Below, piece by piece: positions 1 through 12,600 of a DNA stretch of 64,000 nucleotides. Position 1 is the first letter of the stretch; the number at the start of each line of letters is the position of its first letter. Source of the stretch: Lolium rigidum (Eukaryota; Streptophyta; Magnoliopsida; Poales; Poaceae); contig NW_025901157.1 in NCBI RefSeq assembly GCF_022539505.1, positions 142,023 to 206,022 of the forward strand. The letters are read 5' to 3'. The position numbers and the translations under genes were made by a program. The notes beneath the pieces are model-generated. The model was not told the origin of the DNA. It saw nothing but the letters and a program-made list of their open reading frames with translations, and did not search any database.

Positions 1-3000
1 GTTCTGTGTGTTTTAATATATGAACGTGCTTACTTTCTCAAAAAAAACTCTACTATTTTATTGTATTGTATGGCATCGTATAGACTATTGTATTATTTTG
101 CACCGTATGGAGTACTTCCTCCATTCAGCACATGGTTTCAAAGATTTAACTTTCACAAAAATAAGTCCAAGTTATTGTCAAGTATTTTGATAGAAATTTG
201 GTATCACTAGATAGTGATTTTCAACGCTAACGTCGCCAATTTTGCGTGACATAATTAAGTAGCTGCTCTTTTTTTCGTCAAAGAAAAATCTTGAAAACTG
301 ATGCGCAAAAACACTACTAGTATTATTTTACATGGCATCGCATCGACCAAACTATTGCTTTGGTGGAATAGATACCTACGCTCGTTGAAAAGGGAGGGCT
401 TGGTTCTTGCTGACGAGATCCAAGTGGACAAATAATCTCACATTTACATGGCGCAAAATAAAAGCGATGCCAGAATCCATTCCAAAATCACTCTCAGCCA
501 TCATGCATGCAACCAGTAAAACAGTAAGATTTTTCTTTTATTTTCAGGCCAAGTTGCATCACATTTACTATTTTTTCGCATAGCAGCAACATCATAAAAC
601 AAGCTAGCTAGTGTAACAATTCATCAAGCATTAACTTGTACAAAATCGCCAGGTGTGCGTGTGTGTCAAGCTCGAGAATCCATGCAGATACATATTAACA
701 GCCAAATGAACAAAAAAAAACTACCACAGCTAGCGTAATCGTTATCACTAGAGGTGTGTACAAAGTGGCATTGCCATGACAGCAGAACTAACAATCAGGT
801 CATCGATTTCACAAGAGCAAAACTAATAATCAGCGACATAAATGGCATTACAGAACAGAGAGATAAGTAGAATTCATTCCATACAAACAACAACAATACA
901 AACAACAACAGTCTCAAAGGCACGGGATCTAGTATTTACAGCAACAATAACCAGAGGTGGGGCAGAGCTTTTACCACCTTCTAAAATGTAAACTTGATAC
1001 ATAGGTAAATAAAGAGCATGAGAGGGGAGAGTAAGAGATGAGTACCACTTGCTGCAGTTGCAGTTATGGCCACGACGCCCACGGAGTCCGAAGAGGTAGC
1101 TGACAAAGCAGAAAGCCAAAGGCAAGAGCCTCTTTATTCATACTCGGTCCTTTTGGCTTCCTTATGGCATAGCATGCGAGGGTGCCGCCCTTGTTTTCGC
1201 TGAATTTGCAAATTGAACACAATATGCGTCAGATCAATCACAAGATAATAAAGCAAGTCATTTGCAAAGTGAAAACCTGTGACATTCATGGGTTCCCTTT
1301 AAGAAAGAATAATGCTAGTAAAAAGTCTTAGAAAATGTCAGCATGGTCAGCCAAGCAAAAACTGCTATTTAGAAAAGGCACAAACGAGAGATTGACAAGT
1401 CCTAAAAATCACACTAGATGAGAGCACTTGTTGGTGTCATCTCCAAATACTGCTAGCAACAACTCTTATCAGATTGATAACAAAGTGACAAAAGAAAACC
1501 TCTAACTTGAATAAAAGCCAAGTTCAACAAACCAAACAACATGTTCTTGTAACACCCAACAAAGCACTGTTGAGAGTTAATCATGCTTACTAAATAGGAA
1601 CCGGAGCCTCCACCCTAGTGCTCTTAGTTAAAGTCCAAAGCACACACACATGTAGCTAAAAAATTGAGAAAGAAACCAGAGAATTAGTAAGAGAGACCAG
1701 AAAATTTAGCCAGCCAGCTACAGACTGATGCTTAGGAAAAGGAAAGACACACGTGGACATCGCTAGATTGACATCCTCTAGGCCAAAACAACAATGGGCA
1801 GCAGTCAACCATACAGTTCACGGTTCATAGCAACTTAAAACAGGGACATGAAAAATAGGCAGCTCGTATCTCAATATATGTGTAGCTCAACATGCCAATT
1901 TACATTAACACTTAATTTCTCTCACAACATTGAGATAATATAACACAGAATACCAATTGCCCTAGGGATGATGAAAATGTGATGAAAACATGCAAGCCAA
2001 TATGTATGTACTACTTGAACCAAACCAGACATAAACAACACACATGATGGGCTCCATTACCAAATCCTAGCAACAACTCTTCTTATCAGATTGATAGCAA
2101 AGTGATGAATGAAATCCCCACCACAACAAACATCATACTACTTGGACAATAATGCAAACACAAAACTGGAGACTCTAGGCCAGCAATGGGCATGTAGAGA
2201 TACTAGATGGCCATGTGAGCAAGAGGGAACCCAAGGAGCTCACCCGAGGTGTGTAGCCGAAGCCAATCAGCAGCAGTACTGGAGCCAAAACATCATGCCC
2301 TTTCCTTCATCGTGGTTATTCTTGGTCACCTCCAGCCACCATGTTCCAGCTACATAAATTCTAGGTCTAGAAATAACTGCGCACTACACAGAGGCAAGCT
2401 AATTAACAACTGGATCCTCGAGAGCCCCCATCTATACTGAAAGATGGAGGATGAGGATCTAAGGCAGCGGTACACATGCGTTTCAATTTCTCTTTCGATA
2501 TAAGCAGCAATACGTGCATTTCAAAAGCAAGGCAAGAGGGGAAAGGAACAGACCATATATGTGGAACAGAGTTTCATATAGAGCAGTGGCTAGCAATTAC
2601 TCGTTATTCAGATCAAAGGCATGCAATAGTAAGCCTCTCTACTACAGGACCACACACATAGCTATACATGAAAAGAGGTGCATTATTTTTGCAATCCACA
2701 ATCCAAAAAAAAACAAACTCAAAATAAAATAAGAGTTACAAAATACTACTGTAAACAATTAGAGATTCATTTTCAATTATCAGGCCATTATGAGATGAAG
2801 CAATAGAAAATGTTGTCTCCCGGTTAATTGCATGTACGTTTTAACTTCTTGTTTAAACACTTAACAGATTACTCAAAGCCAGCAAGAGATCGAAATATGG
2901 AAGCCAGACATGAAACAAAGTCCATGTCACGACATATCATGTTTCAATAATAGCTGGAGATGATTTAGGGATGCTCTAGGACATGTAAAAGCAAAATGCA

Positions 3001-3111
3001 CATCAGGCTACATACAATCTCACCATTGTTAGCTTGTTGTTGTGTGTGTTCATTACAGCAAGCATTGCAGTACACTAGTTAAGTAGCAATCATTTGGTAC
3101 GAGAGGATTAC

Positions 3112-3189
3112 CTTTGATCAAAAGATCAGAGCACATTCCTACTAGGTTTGTTAAGTCTTCAACCAATACATCCCAGCAGGTGTCACCAC
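3112..3189 (-). CDS. Putative internal exon of an unidentified minus-strand gene
   Basis: On the minus strand a TTGCAG acceptor and a GTAATC donor bracket 78 nt. One frame is fully open and gives 25 residues beginning GDTCWDVLVEDLTNL, with two leading bases and one trailing base. The composition (Trp, Cys and Leu in an amphipathic pattern) looks protein-like. The phase does not match the exon candidate at 4.2 kb, so at least one further exon would have to lie between them. I do not recognise the protein, and chance is not excluded at this length. Confidence 0.3.
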
Positions 3190-4133
3190 CTGCAATGACT
3201 TGATATCAGCACCATGGGTATATGTAAACAGATAAAAAGGACTCATAGCAACAATCATAATGAGATTCACATTAGGTGTCGAGACGGAGTGTTAGAATGT
3301 TGGCCTGACTAATAATTAAAGGAGAAATCATTTAGAAACAAGAATAATTTCAAACATCCAACAGATAGTGCGGTTTTGACAGAAGGAACCAAATTTACCA
3401 TGAGAGGTGTTGCATTTATGCAATTTGGCAGACCACTATCATGAAGCGCCCAGTGAGCAGGAGATATCATTGATGCAATTTGGCAGACTACTACATGGAG
3501 GAAACATCACAGGATCCTAGGGTTGATCTTCAATTGCTAGCATACTATAAACATACCAGAAGTAAGCAAATAGTCCATATGCCAAATAGTTGAACCTTGC
3601 TGAACTCGCACAAGGTGTCCTTTCAGACAACAAATTCTACCATGTTCTTCACAATTAATCATAATTATTTATTAACTAACTCAAGAATAGGTTCAAGAAA
3701 CCATGCACTAATCTTTGCAATTTGCAATGAATAATGTATGTGTAGGGCATAATTAATTGTATAAACTAAGATAATCAAGTAATGAACTTATGGCATCACA
3801 GGATCCTAGTGATTTAGTTCAGATTGCTTTGCTAGCTGTACAAATCTAGCTAACTTTACCAGCTGTCGCATATCGGAATCCATGTGTGCTGTTAAGCCAT
3901 GTCATCATACAAACCAATGCATAGTTCGCATGGTTTACTGGAATATGGCACTTTTATAAGCTGAACCATGAAACCTAGAAAGACAATAGCATCAACAGTC
4001 TAACAAGCCTTATTAGAAAGGGTCTAGAATCCATATAATTATCACAAGTTTGAGCCCACCCAACAATTTGGCACTTGGCTGTCAAACGAGAGAGAAAAAA
4101 AGAATCACGCAATATTGCGACTAATTAACTTAC

Positions 4134-4205
4134 ACGCAAACTAGGATTTATCATGCTCTTCAAAGTGTCTTGCATCAGATTTTCATAAGGTTGTTTCCCA
4201 CAACC
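4134..4205 (-). CDS. Putative internal exon of an unidentified minus-strand gene
   Basis: On the minus strand a TTATTTCAG acceptor and a strong GTAAGT donor enclose exactly 72 nt. Of the three frames only one is open. It encodes 24 residues beginning GCGKQPYENLMQDTLKSM, with phase 0 at both ends. Both splice signals are close to plant consensus. The family is not recognised. It may belong to the same gene as the candidate at 3.1 kb, but the phases do not join directly. Confidence 0.3.
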
Positions 4206-4392
4206 CTGAAATAAGACAAAAGTAACAAATAATGAGTACTAGTAAAGAAGAATAGGATGTAATGAACGCATTTCAGGAAGAACCATTATTCAATCTAGAT
4301 AAATATTTGAACCAGAACCATAAAGGATTTAATTCAACCTTAAAAGGTACAAATGTGCGCTGATTGGAGGGCCATAGATAGATTTCCTAGGC

Positions 4393-4446
4393 AGGGGCAT
4401 TTTATTATACTCAATAATCAGGGGCATTTTATTATACTCAATAATT
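4393..4446. repeat. Two-copy 27-bp tandem repeat
   Basis: A 27-bp unit beginning AGGGGCATTTTATTATAC is repeated head to tail twice with no visible change. It lies in non-coding sequence and looks like a recent local slippage or duplication. Confidence 0.8.
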
Positions 4447-5369
4447 TCAGAGATACCGAAGACAAATGAAAGTTAAAACCTACAGATAAGTGCATCAAGA
4501 TTCAGGCCAATAGTGACTGGATACTATTATTAGGATTATCATAATCAGGAGCATCAATGAAGCATAAACACACATGGTAAGACACAAGTGACAAGTTTTT
4601 AAAGGATTCACTTCTAATGACTAGCCAGCAAACAAGATGCTAGGCCAGATTCAGGCCACAGGCTTCGAGGAGCCTCCAGCTTGCTCTCGGGGGGCAAAGG
4701 CGGACGAGACGAGAAGGACCTTGGCAGGCTCCCTGAAATCAGCAGATACAAATAGATATGAGTTTCATAAAACTCCAGCTCAAACAAGTAAGACACGGAC
4801 AGACACATCAAATTGAAGAAGAGATAGAGTGGAGGACTTACATTGGTTGTAGCATGTTGAAGTCAGTGTGGTGCTTGAGTGTTTCAGTCCAAACATAGGC
4901 TGCCACAGGCGACAGGCACAACGAAACCAGCCTATACCGCATCAGCGACCGAGAAGAGAACATTACTATTTAGGGTACTCTTATCCATGATAATAATTTG
5001 CTATCGTGATGTGAATGAAATCAGTGACCTGCAAAACACAAGCAACCAGATGAGCTATCAGTGACCTGCAAAACACAAGCATTGACAGAAAGGCAAGTCA
5101 ATGTCACAATCACAAAACTCATTGTTATTTAGTTGTCATATACTGAAGTCCTTATAAGAAGTTAGAAAAATAAGAGCAGTTATGAAATGCACACAGAGTA
5201 AACTCAATAACCAAAATACTAATCAAGCTCCAAAGAACTGACACTACTTTAGCAATTGAGTGCCAAAAAATGGAACTGCCCTGTGTTTTCAAGGTACACA
5301 TGCATGTCAAAGGGTCAAATAAAGCAAACAGGAAATTCGAGCATATCTAACAAAGATTGGGATGAGAAT

Positions 5370-8300
5370 ATGACCGTTGGTCTGGCGACTGGGTTGGCGT
5401 CTGGCGACTGCCTCGGCGATCGTCAGATCCCGTCACCGGGGTTCACCGCAGCGGGGAAAGATGAGGGCGCGTCGCCGGAGGGCCTGCTGAGAGGCCGGTT
5501 CTGGGTGCTTCAAGAATCGGACGACGAGGACGATGGCCAGGCGGAAGTGTCGCCGGTGCGGGATTGGGCTTCCATGCGATATGGATGTGATACTCCGTCG
5601 CCGGTGAGTGGAAGGGATCTGGCTGAGAGTTCGACGGCGCTGGCGAGACGGGCACTCAAGAGGGTGCAGCGGCAGCAGGCTCAACGGCTCGCGGCAATGG
5701 CGGCAATCGAGTTCGACGAAGGTATGATTTCTCCTACTTCTCGGCCGTTGGGCAAATCAACATCAAAGATCAAGGTTCGGCCGGTGTTAGAGCCTACTAT
5801 TTTCCAAGATGAGAGCATGCACGGTTGGAATGTCGTTCACCGGCGGCGTTGGCTGCCGGCGATCGACAAGAAAGGACCTGATCCGCTAAAATCGCTAATT
5901 TCAAAACCTGCACGCTCGGGCCAGTCAAAATCGTGGGCCGATGACAGGGTGCAGGGGGCTCGTCGGGGCCCATTGCCAATTGTCCATCGTGCCTTACAGG
6001 CTGCCAAAAGGCATACACGCAGTGAATCACGGTATCAACGGGTCGAGGTGGGGGAAGTCGTCGCTGGACGTTCCTTTCACAAACTTTTAGGGTTCACGTG
6101 GAAGCGTCTTGAGGCTGGGGCGCCGGCTGATCTGCGGCGTCTCCTACCTTCCAAGATGAGCGGAGATGACGGCCAGAATTTCAACCCGGGTCGTGGTACT
6201 TTCAACCACAGCCGTGGTGGGTTCCAGCCGCGTGGAGGTTTTGGTGGTGCGGGGCGCGGTGCCTTCGCTGCGCACGGCCGCCAAGGGATGCGAGGCCGGG
6301 GCGGACAAGGTGCAGGACCTGGGTACGGTTTCGGTGGAGGCCGGGCGGGTCAAGCTACTAGCATTAACTCCCATGGCCGTGGCTATGGGCGTGGCGATGC
6401 TGGTGGAGCGGCCGGCAGAACCGGTGGCCAAGGCTTCCATGAAGACAATTGGGGTGCTGGCCCTAGTAACTATCAAAGGGGGCCTAGGTTTGGCTATGGT
6501 GCAAATCAGCGATGGAACAACAACAACAATGCTGGTCGTGGGGGCTACCAGAATCGCGCTACTTCACATGGTGGAGTGACACGAGGAGGTATTGATGCCG
6601 ATTTACTTCAACATACAGTGCAAGCGGTGGTAGCAGCAGTGACAGCGGCGCAGAAGGTGCCAGAGGTGGCTGGGGTGGATCAGATGCACACTACTCCGCC
6701 GGCAGAGTATGGGGTTGTTAACCGCGAGGCGGTGGTGCCGGTTGCGGCGCCTAATGTTGGTCAGCAGCAAAGGGTGGTTGCACAACAGGTTGGGGTTGAT
6801 CCCCAGATCGTAGTAGAAAAGGGAAAGGATGATGAGGGGCCGGGTCCTTCAAAGAAGAAGAAAGATGAGAAGATGGGATGTTTCAGGTGCAAGCAACCTG
6901 GACACTACATCGATGATTGCCCTACGCCCTTTTGTGATCTATGTGAGTCTGTTAATCATACCACATCTGCTTGTCATCTTATACATGCCCCTAAGCCCAC
7001 TGCGATTCTGCATGGTTATGCCAATAAAGGCCTTATGTTTTTTGAGTTATCTTGTGGGTCTTTTAAAGCAAAAGTAGAAAATCCTAAATTAGCTAAGGTT
7101 ACTGTTGATGGTGATGCCATGACTATTCCAGAGATTATTGAACAGATGAAGAAAATTGTTCCTCATGAGAAATTCAACTGGGAGGTGCAGGAAGTTCAGA
7201 GGTTGAAGAACTTTGGTACTTACATTTGCACAGACAAGTTAAGCTTCATGCACTAGCCACTTGAACCAAAAGTCCGAACTGATGGAAAGGGCTAGGCAAT
7301 CCACATATACACTTCACAACACCCCCACTCGCGTGTGACGGGAGAAGAGAAAGTCAACACGTGAAAGAAGAAGAGCACACATCAGCGGTGGCTAAAGAGG
7401 GGGGGGGGCAACAGCAATTTTTAGGCTTAATTGCGAAAACCATGTGAAAACCAGGATTTGAACTTGAGACCTGGGGCTCTGATACCATGTTAAGCTTCAT
7501 GCACTAGCCACTTGAATCAAAAGTCCGAACTGATGGAAAAGGCTAGGCAATCCACATATACACTTCACAACAGAATCTTGTCTCTCTTTTGATCTTTGGT
7601 CAGTTTTAGAGGATCCTCTTTATATGTTGCCAGAGGAGGTCTGGGTCAGAGTCTCAGGATTGCCTTCTGATGTGATTGCAGATTACTTGACTCTATGGGG
7701 GGTAGGTACTATGTTTGGGAAAACCTTGGACGTGGATATGGCATACACTCGCAAGAACAAAGTGTTACGAATCAAAATTGGATGTTTGGATAGTAGACTT
7801 ATTCCTGCCGATAGTGATATGTTCATTAGGAGGGGTTTCTTCAAACTCAAATTTGAAGTGGAGAATGCTTAGGGGACTCAAGAGGACAATAAGGTTCAAG
7901 CCAACAATGGCAATGATGGCAATGGTGATGCTAAAGATGGTGAAGGAAATAATGGTGATGATAATGCAATGGACATGGATCCTAAGAAAAATGAGGCGGA
8001 GGATATATCGAGTAACAAGGGGAATGTTGAATCAAATGGGACTAATGTAGGAGATGGGATGCAAGAGCAAATTGAGCATTTTGAGGCTATTCAAATTGGT
8101 TCAATAAGTCTCAACTTTTCTCCTTCGGATAGTTCTTCTTTTGACCCAAATATGAGCATTTTTCATGCACCAATTAAATCTCATTGTAACTTTCAAAATC
8201 TGATAGAAAATGCCAAAATCTGCACTGATTTTAATACAGATTATATGCTTGGAGGATCTGTCTCGGGATTGACCCCAGGCAGGCCTCGGGATCAGAGTTC

Positions 8301-9504
8301 TGGTGCTACTGTGCAGGGCAGCAGCTCTGTACCTGCCCTCTTGTCGGAGCATAAGGGGCAGTGCGGTGGCAGCCAACTGGTGAGCGCCACGTCGGGGTCG
8401 CCGGCTGGGGGCTGCACAGAGAAGCGGGTCCAGCCATCGCTTGGCCACCCGCCAGCTGTCGCGTGGCCGAATGCTGCTGGAGGGAGTGCTCCAAGTGGGC
8501 TGTCACACCTGTCGCCATGTGCCGTGGTCGGACATGCGCACAGGGGTGCCGGATCTTCTATGCCAAATGCTGCCGCTCCGGTTCTGGCTGGTGATATTCT
8601 CTCGCCGCAAAAGATCCGCCAGGTCGATTTGGAGGGGCCCGGTCTGCATGTTCTGGTACAAGATGCTCATGAGCCCATTATTGCAAAGGAATTGCAATCA
8701 TTGGAGATTCCAGGGGGATTTTCTGTGGCTGCTGATGCTGTAGCTTTTGGTATGGAGCTGTCTTCACCAAATTTTACATCTCATGATATTAATTGTTCAG
8801 AAATTTCTAATTCAGATTCTGAGTTCTTTGAAGTGTCTAATAGTGCAAATGTATGTGAAATAGGTTTGCCTAAGATTAGCAATGAAGATAAGATGGATAT
8901 TGCGATGATGAATGCAACAAATGAACAGGGTGTAGGTACTAAGGGATCGATGGGGATTGCCTCATCTTCGAAGCCTAATGGTGAGTCATCTACATCTCTA
9001 CCTCCTTCATGCTCGCTGTCTTTAATTGAAAATGACATTGGGACACACTTTATTTCTAAAGAGGAGGTTATTTCTTTTGGGGGTATTCCAAAGCCTTCGG
9101 CTGGGTTGAGGTCAAGTAATAGGTTGGGTGGCCAATCTAATGCGGATATGCCTCTAATGGAGAAGGCAATGAAGAATGCGCAACTTCATGATGATTCTTT
9201 TAACTCAGGTAAACTAGTAATCCCCAAGTACTCCATTGTTAATATTGCGGATGTAGACATAGTTAAGAGAGCTGAGAAGTTAGGTGTGTCATTAGGAGCT
9301 TCTCAAGCAGAAATTGATCAATCCATTAGAGGGATTAAACTGGTGGAAGAGGAGAGAATTTTAACTATTTTAAATAAAAATGAGAGTGATAGAGAGAATA
9401 GAGAGGAAGGATTGGAGACTCTTGTATTGTCAAAAATATCCACCTTGTGTGAGGATTTATGTGAGGATGATGACATCCCACTGGATTTTGATGATCAATT
9501 GTAA
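5370..9504 (+). pseudogene. LINE ORF1 (nucleic-acid binding), interrupted
   Basis: ORF1 proteins of plant LINEs bind the element RNA. The first part (5370-7236) has an Arg/Gly-rich stretch and a zinc-knuckle-like segment near 6880-6950 (CFRCKQPGHYIDDC, then a second Cys/His cluster). A TRIM splits the frame. The rest resumes at 7573 in a DUF4283-like region (EEVWVRVSGLPSDV) and runs to 9504 in the same frame apart from one TAG at 7870-7872. The downstream part is acidic, Ser/Asn-rich low-complexity sequence. Near 8270-8640 composition changes abruptly to GC-rich. The start is the first Met inside the LINE boundary; open frame upstream of 5332 belongs to the host site. The total is long for a plant LINE ORF1. 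Confidence 0.75.
7237..7572 (-). mobile_element. TRIM-like miniature LTR element inside LINE ORF1
   Basis: Two direct repeats of 85 bp (7237-7321 and 7488-7572) differ at about three positions and enclose 166 bp. Read on the minus strand, the repeat starts TGTTGTGAAG and ends TTAACA. It is followed immediately by TGGTATCAGAGCCCC (complement of 7473-7487), the classical primer-binding site for initiator tRNA-Met. A G-run precedes the other repeat, as a polypurine tract should. There is no coding capacity. Size, terminal repeats and PBS fit a TRIM. The five bases on either side (AGACA and GAATC) do not match, so no target duplication is evident. Confidence 0.75.
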
Positions 9505-9608
9505 CATCTCAAACCAGTGGTCAAGACAAAGAAAAATAGACAGAGAAAAGTTTATGATACAAGTAATATTCGTAAAAGTACTAGGAAAAGAATTAAGAAA
9601 CAATATTC

Positions 9609-12600
9609 ATGATGCAGAATATAAAAGGAATTAATTGGAATTCAGGGGGTTTTGGTGATACTGCTAAACATTTGTTTGTGAAAGAGGCGATTAGGGAACA
9701 TAAATTAGACTTCATAGCCTTATTGGAGACTGGAAGATCTAATTTCTCTATTCCTTTTTTGAACCAATTAGCCGCGGGATATAATTTCTCCTGGTTTTGC
9801 TTACCACCACATGGTCGTTCGGGGGTATTCTAGTGGGAATAAATTCTGATACTCTTCAAGTGTTACAAGTAAGCACAGGAGATTTCTGTGTTAAGATGCA
9901 TATTAAATGTAAGAGAGATGGTTTCGAATGGATTCTGGTGCCGGTTTATGGGGCTGCCCAAGACGTGCACAAAGCAGAATTTTTGTCGGAATTAGTGCGC
10001 ACTTGCGAATATGAAACATTACCTATGTTGGTAGGGGGTGATTTCAACATTATTCGCACCAGAGAAGAAAAAAATAATGCTAATTTCAAAGCGTGTTGGC
10101 CCTTTGTTTTTAATCCAATTATTGAGCATTTGAACATTAAGGGAAATTGCTCTAACAGGAAGACAATATACTTGGGCAAGTAGGAGAGATGTACCTACCT
10201 ATGAGAAGCTAGATAGGGTACTAGCATCGATAGCGTGGGAACAGAAATTTCCTTTGGTCACGGTAAGAGCTTTAACTAGAGCTGATTCAGATCATACTCC
10301 CATACTTATTGATTCAGGGGTGAAAACACACCTGGGTAACCAAGAAAAATTCTCTTTTGAGCTACATTGGTTGCGACAAGAGGTTTTTTTTTGACATGAT
10401 AGTAAAGGAATGGAATTCATTTATAGATGGAGCTAGCCCAATGGAGACTTGGTTAAATAAATTAAGACATATAAGACGATTCCTTAAAGGTTGGGCTAAA
10501 AATCAAAGTGGTAAGTATAAAAGAGAAAAAGAGAGACTGTTAAATATCATTGAGAGGCTTGACTTGAAAGCAGAAACAACTCTGCTAAATACAAATGAAA
10601 GGGATGAACTTAAAAAAGCCAACGATATTCTGAATAAATTAAGAAGGGAAGAGGAGTCTAAATGGGCACAACGAGCAAAAGTTAAACATATTCAAGAAGG
10701 GGGAAATAATACAAGATACTTCCACTTGATAGTAAATGGTAAACACCGTAAAAAGAAAATATTTCAATTAGATCAGCAAGAGGGAACTATTGTTGGGGAA
10801 GATAATTTGAAGGTGTATATTACTGAATTCTACAAGAAATTGTTTGGTGCACTGATACGTCTCCGACGTATCGATAATTTCTTATGTTCTATGCCATATT
10901 ATTGATGATACCTACATGTTTTATGCACACTTTATGTCATATTCGTGCATTTTCTGGAACTAACCTATTAACAAGATGCCGAAGTGCCGGTTCCTGTTTT
11001 CTGCTGTTTTTGGTTTAGAAATCCTAGTAACGAAATATTCTCGGAATTGGACGAAACGAAGACCCAGGGCCCTATTTTTCCACGGAGCTTCCAGAAGACC
11101 GAAGAACACACGAAGTGGGGCCACGAGGTGGCCAGGCTATAGGGCGGCGCGGCCCAAGCCCTGGCCGCGCCGACTATAGCGTGGGCCCCTCGTTAGCCCC
11201 CCGACTCTGCCCTTCCGCCTACTTAAAGCCTCCGTCGCGAAACCCCTAAGGCGAAAAACCACGATACGGAAAACCTTACTGAGACGCCGTCGCCGCCGAT
11301 CCCATCTCGGGGGATTCTGGAGATCTCCTCCGGCACCCTGCCGGAGAGGGGATTCATCTCCCGGAGGACTCTACACCGCCATGGTCGCTCTCGGAGTGAT
11401 GAGTGAGTAGTTCACCCCTGGACTATGGGTCCATAGCAGTAGCTAGATGGTTGTCTTCTCCTCATTGTGCTTCATTGTTGGATCTTGTGAGCTGCCTAAC
11501 ATGATCAAGATCATCTATCCGTAATTCTATATGTTGTGTTTGTCGGGATCCGATGGATAGAGAATACCATGTCATGTTAATTATCAAGTTATTATACATG
11601 TGTTGTTTATGATCTTGCATGCTCTCCGTTTCTAGTAGAGGCTCTGGCCAAGTTTTTACTTTTAACTCCAAGAGGGAGTACTTATGCTCGATAGTGGGTT
11701 CATGCCTGCATTGACACCGGGACAGATGACAGAAAGTTCTAAGGTTGTGTTGTGCTGTTGCCACTAGGGATAAAACATTGGCGCTATGTCCGAGGATGTA
11801 GTTGTTGATTACATTACGCACCATACTTAATGCAATTGTCTGTTGCTTTGCAACTTAATCCTGGAGGGGGTTCGGATGATAACCTGAAGGTGGACTTTTT
11901 AGGCATAGATGCAGTTGGATGGCGGTCTATGTACTTTGTCGTAATGCCCAATTAAATCTCACTATACTTATCATGTCATGTATGTGCATTGTTGTGCCCT
12001 CTCTATTTGTCAATTGCCCGACTGTAATTTGTTCACCCAACATGCTTTTATCTTATGGGAGAGACACCTCTAGTGAACTGTGGACCCCGGTCCATTCTTT
12101 AATACTGAAATACAAATCTGCTCGCAATACTTGTTTTTACTATTTTCTCCGCAAACAATCATCTTCCACACAATACGGTTAATCCTTTGTTACAGCAAGC
12201 CGGTGAGATTGACAACCTCACTGTTTCGTTGGGGCAAAGTACTTTGGTTGTGTTGTGCAGGTTCCACGTTGGCGCCGGAATCTCCGGTGTTGCGCCGCAC
12301 TACATCCCGCCGCCATCAACCTTCAACGTGCTTCTTGGCTCCTCCTGGTTCGATAAACCTTGGTTTCTTTCTGAGGGAAAACTTGCTGCTGTGCGCATCA
12401 TACCTTCCTCTTGGGGTTGCCCAACGAACGTGTGAAATACACGCCATCATGCACCGGCACCAACCAATATTTATCTGGTTGCAGAGGAATATCAGGATAT
12501 TACACAAATCTCACCTATGGAGAATGAGATCTTGACGGCGCCTTTTACTGAAAAGGAGGTTTTCGAGGCAATTTCTCAGATGGAATTGAATAAAGCTCCT

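Larger units (their letters stand above)
1..5317. other. AT-rich left flank, no confident gene
   Basis: This flank has no long open frame on either strand that looks like a protein. It is AT-rich and reads like intron or UTR sequence. Several places on the minus strand have good splice-site context. Two of these, near 3.1 and 4.2 kb, are listed separately as exon candidates. A third lies near 4.65-4.88 kb, where a GTAAGT donor and a TTTCAG acceptor bracket a short open frame that soon meets a stop. A LINE inserted at the right edge, and similar non-coding sequence resumes after it at 14.9 kb. Confidence 0.5.

Noticed and set aside
4650..4880. Two-exon minus-strand mini-gene (31 codons after splicing)
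   Set aside because: Good splice signals, but the frame stops soon and no continuation or homology supports it.
7473..7487. tRNA-like sequence GGGGCTCTGATACCA
   Set aside because: This is the inverse of a tRNA-Met primer-binding site of the TRIM, not a tRNA gene.
11462..12435. Recurring frames of 60-180 codons inside every TGATACGTCTCC LTR
   Set aside because: They recur because the LTR recurs; they start and stop differently in each copy and have no conserved protein features.
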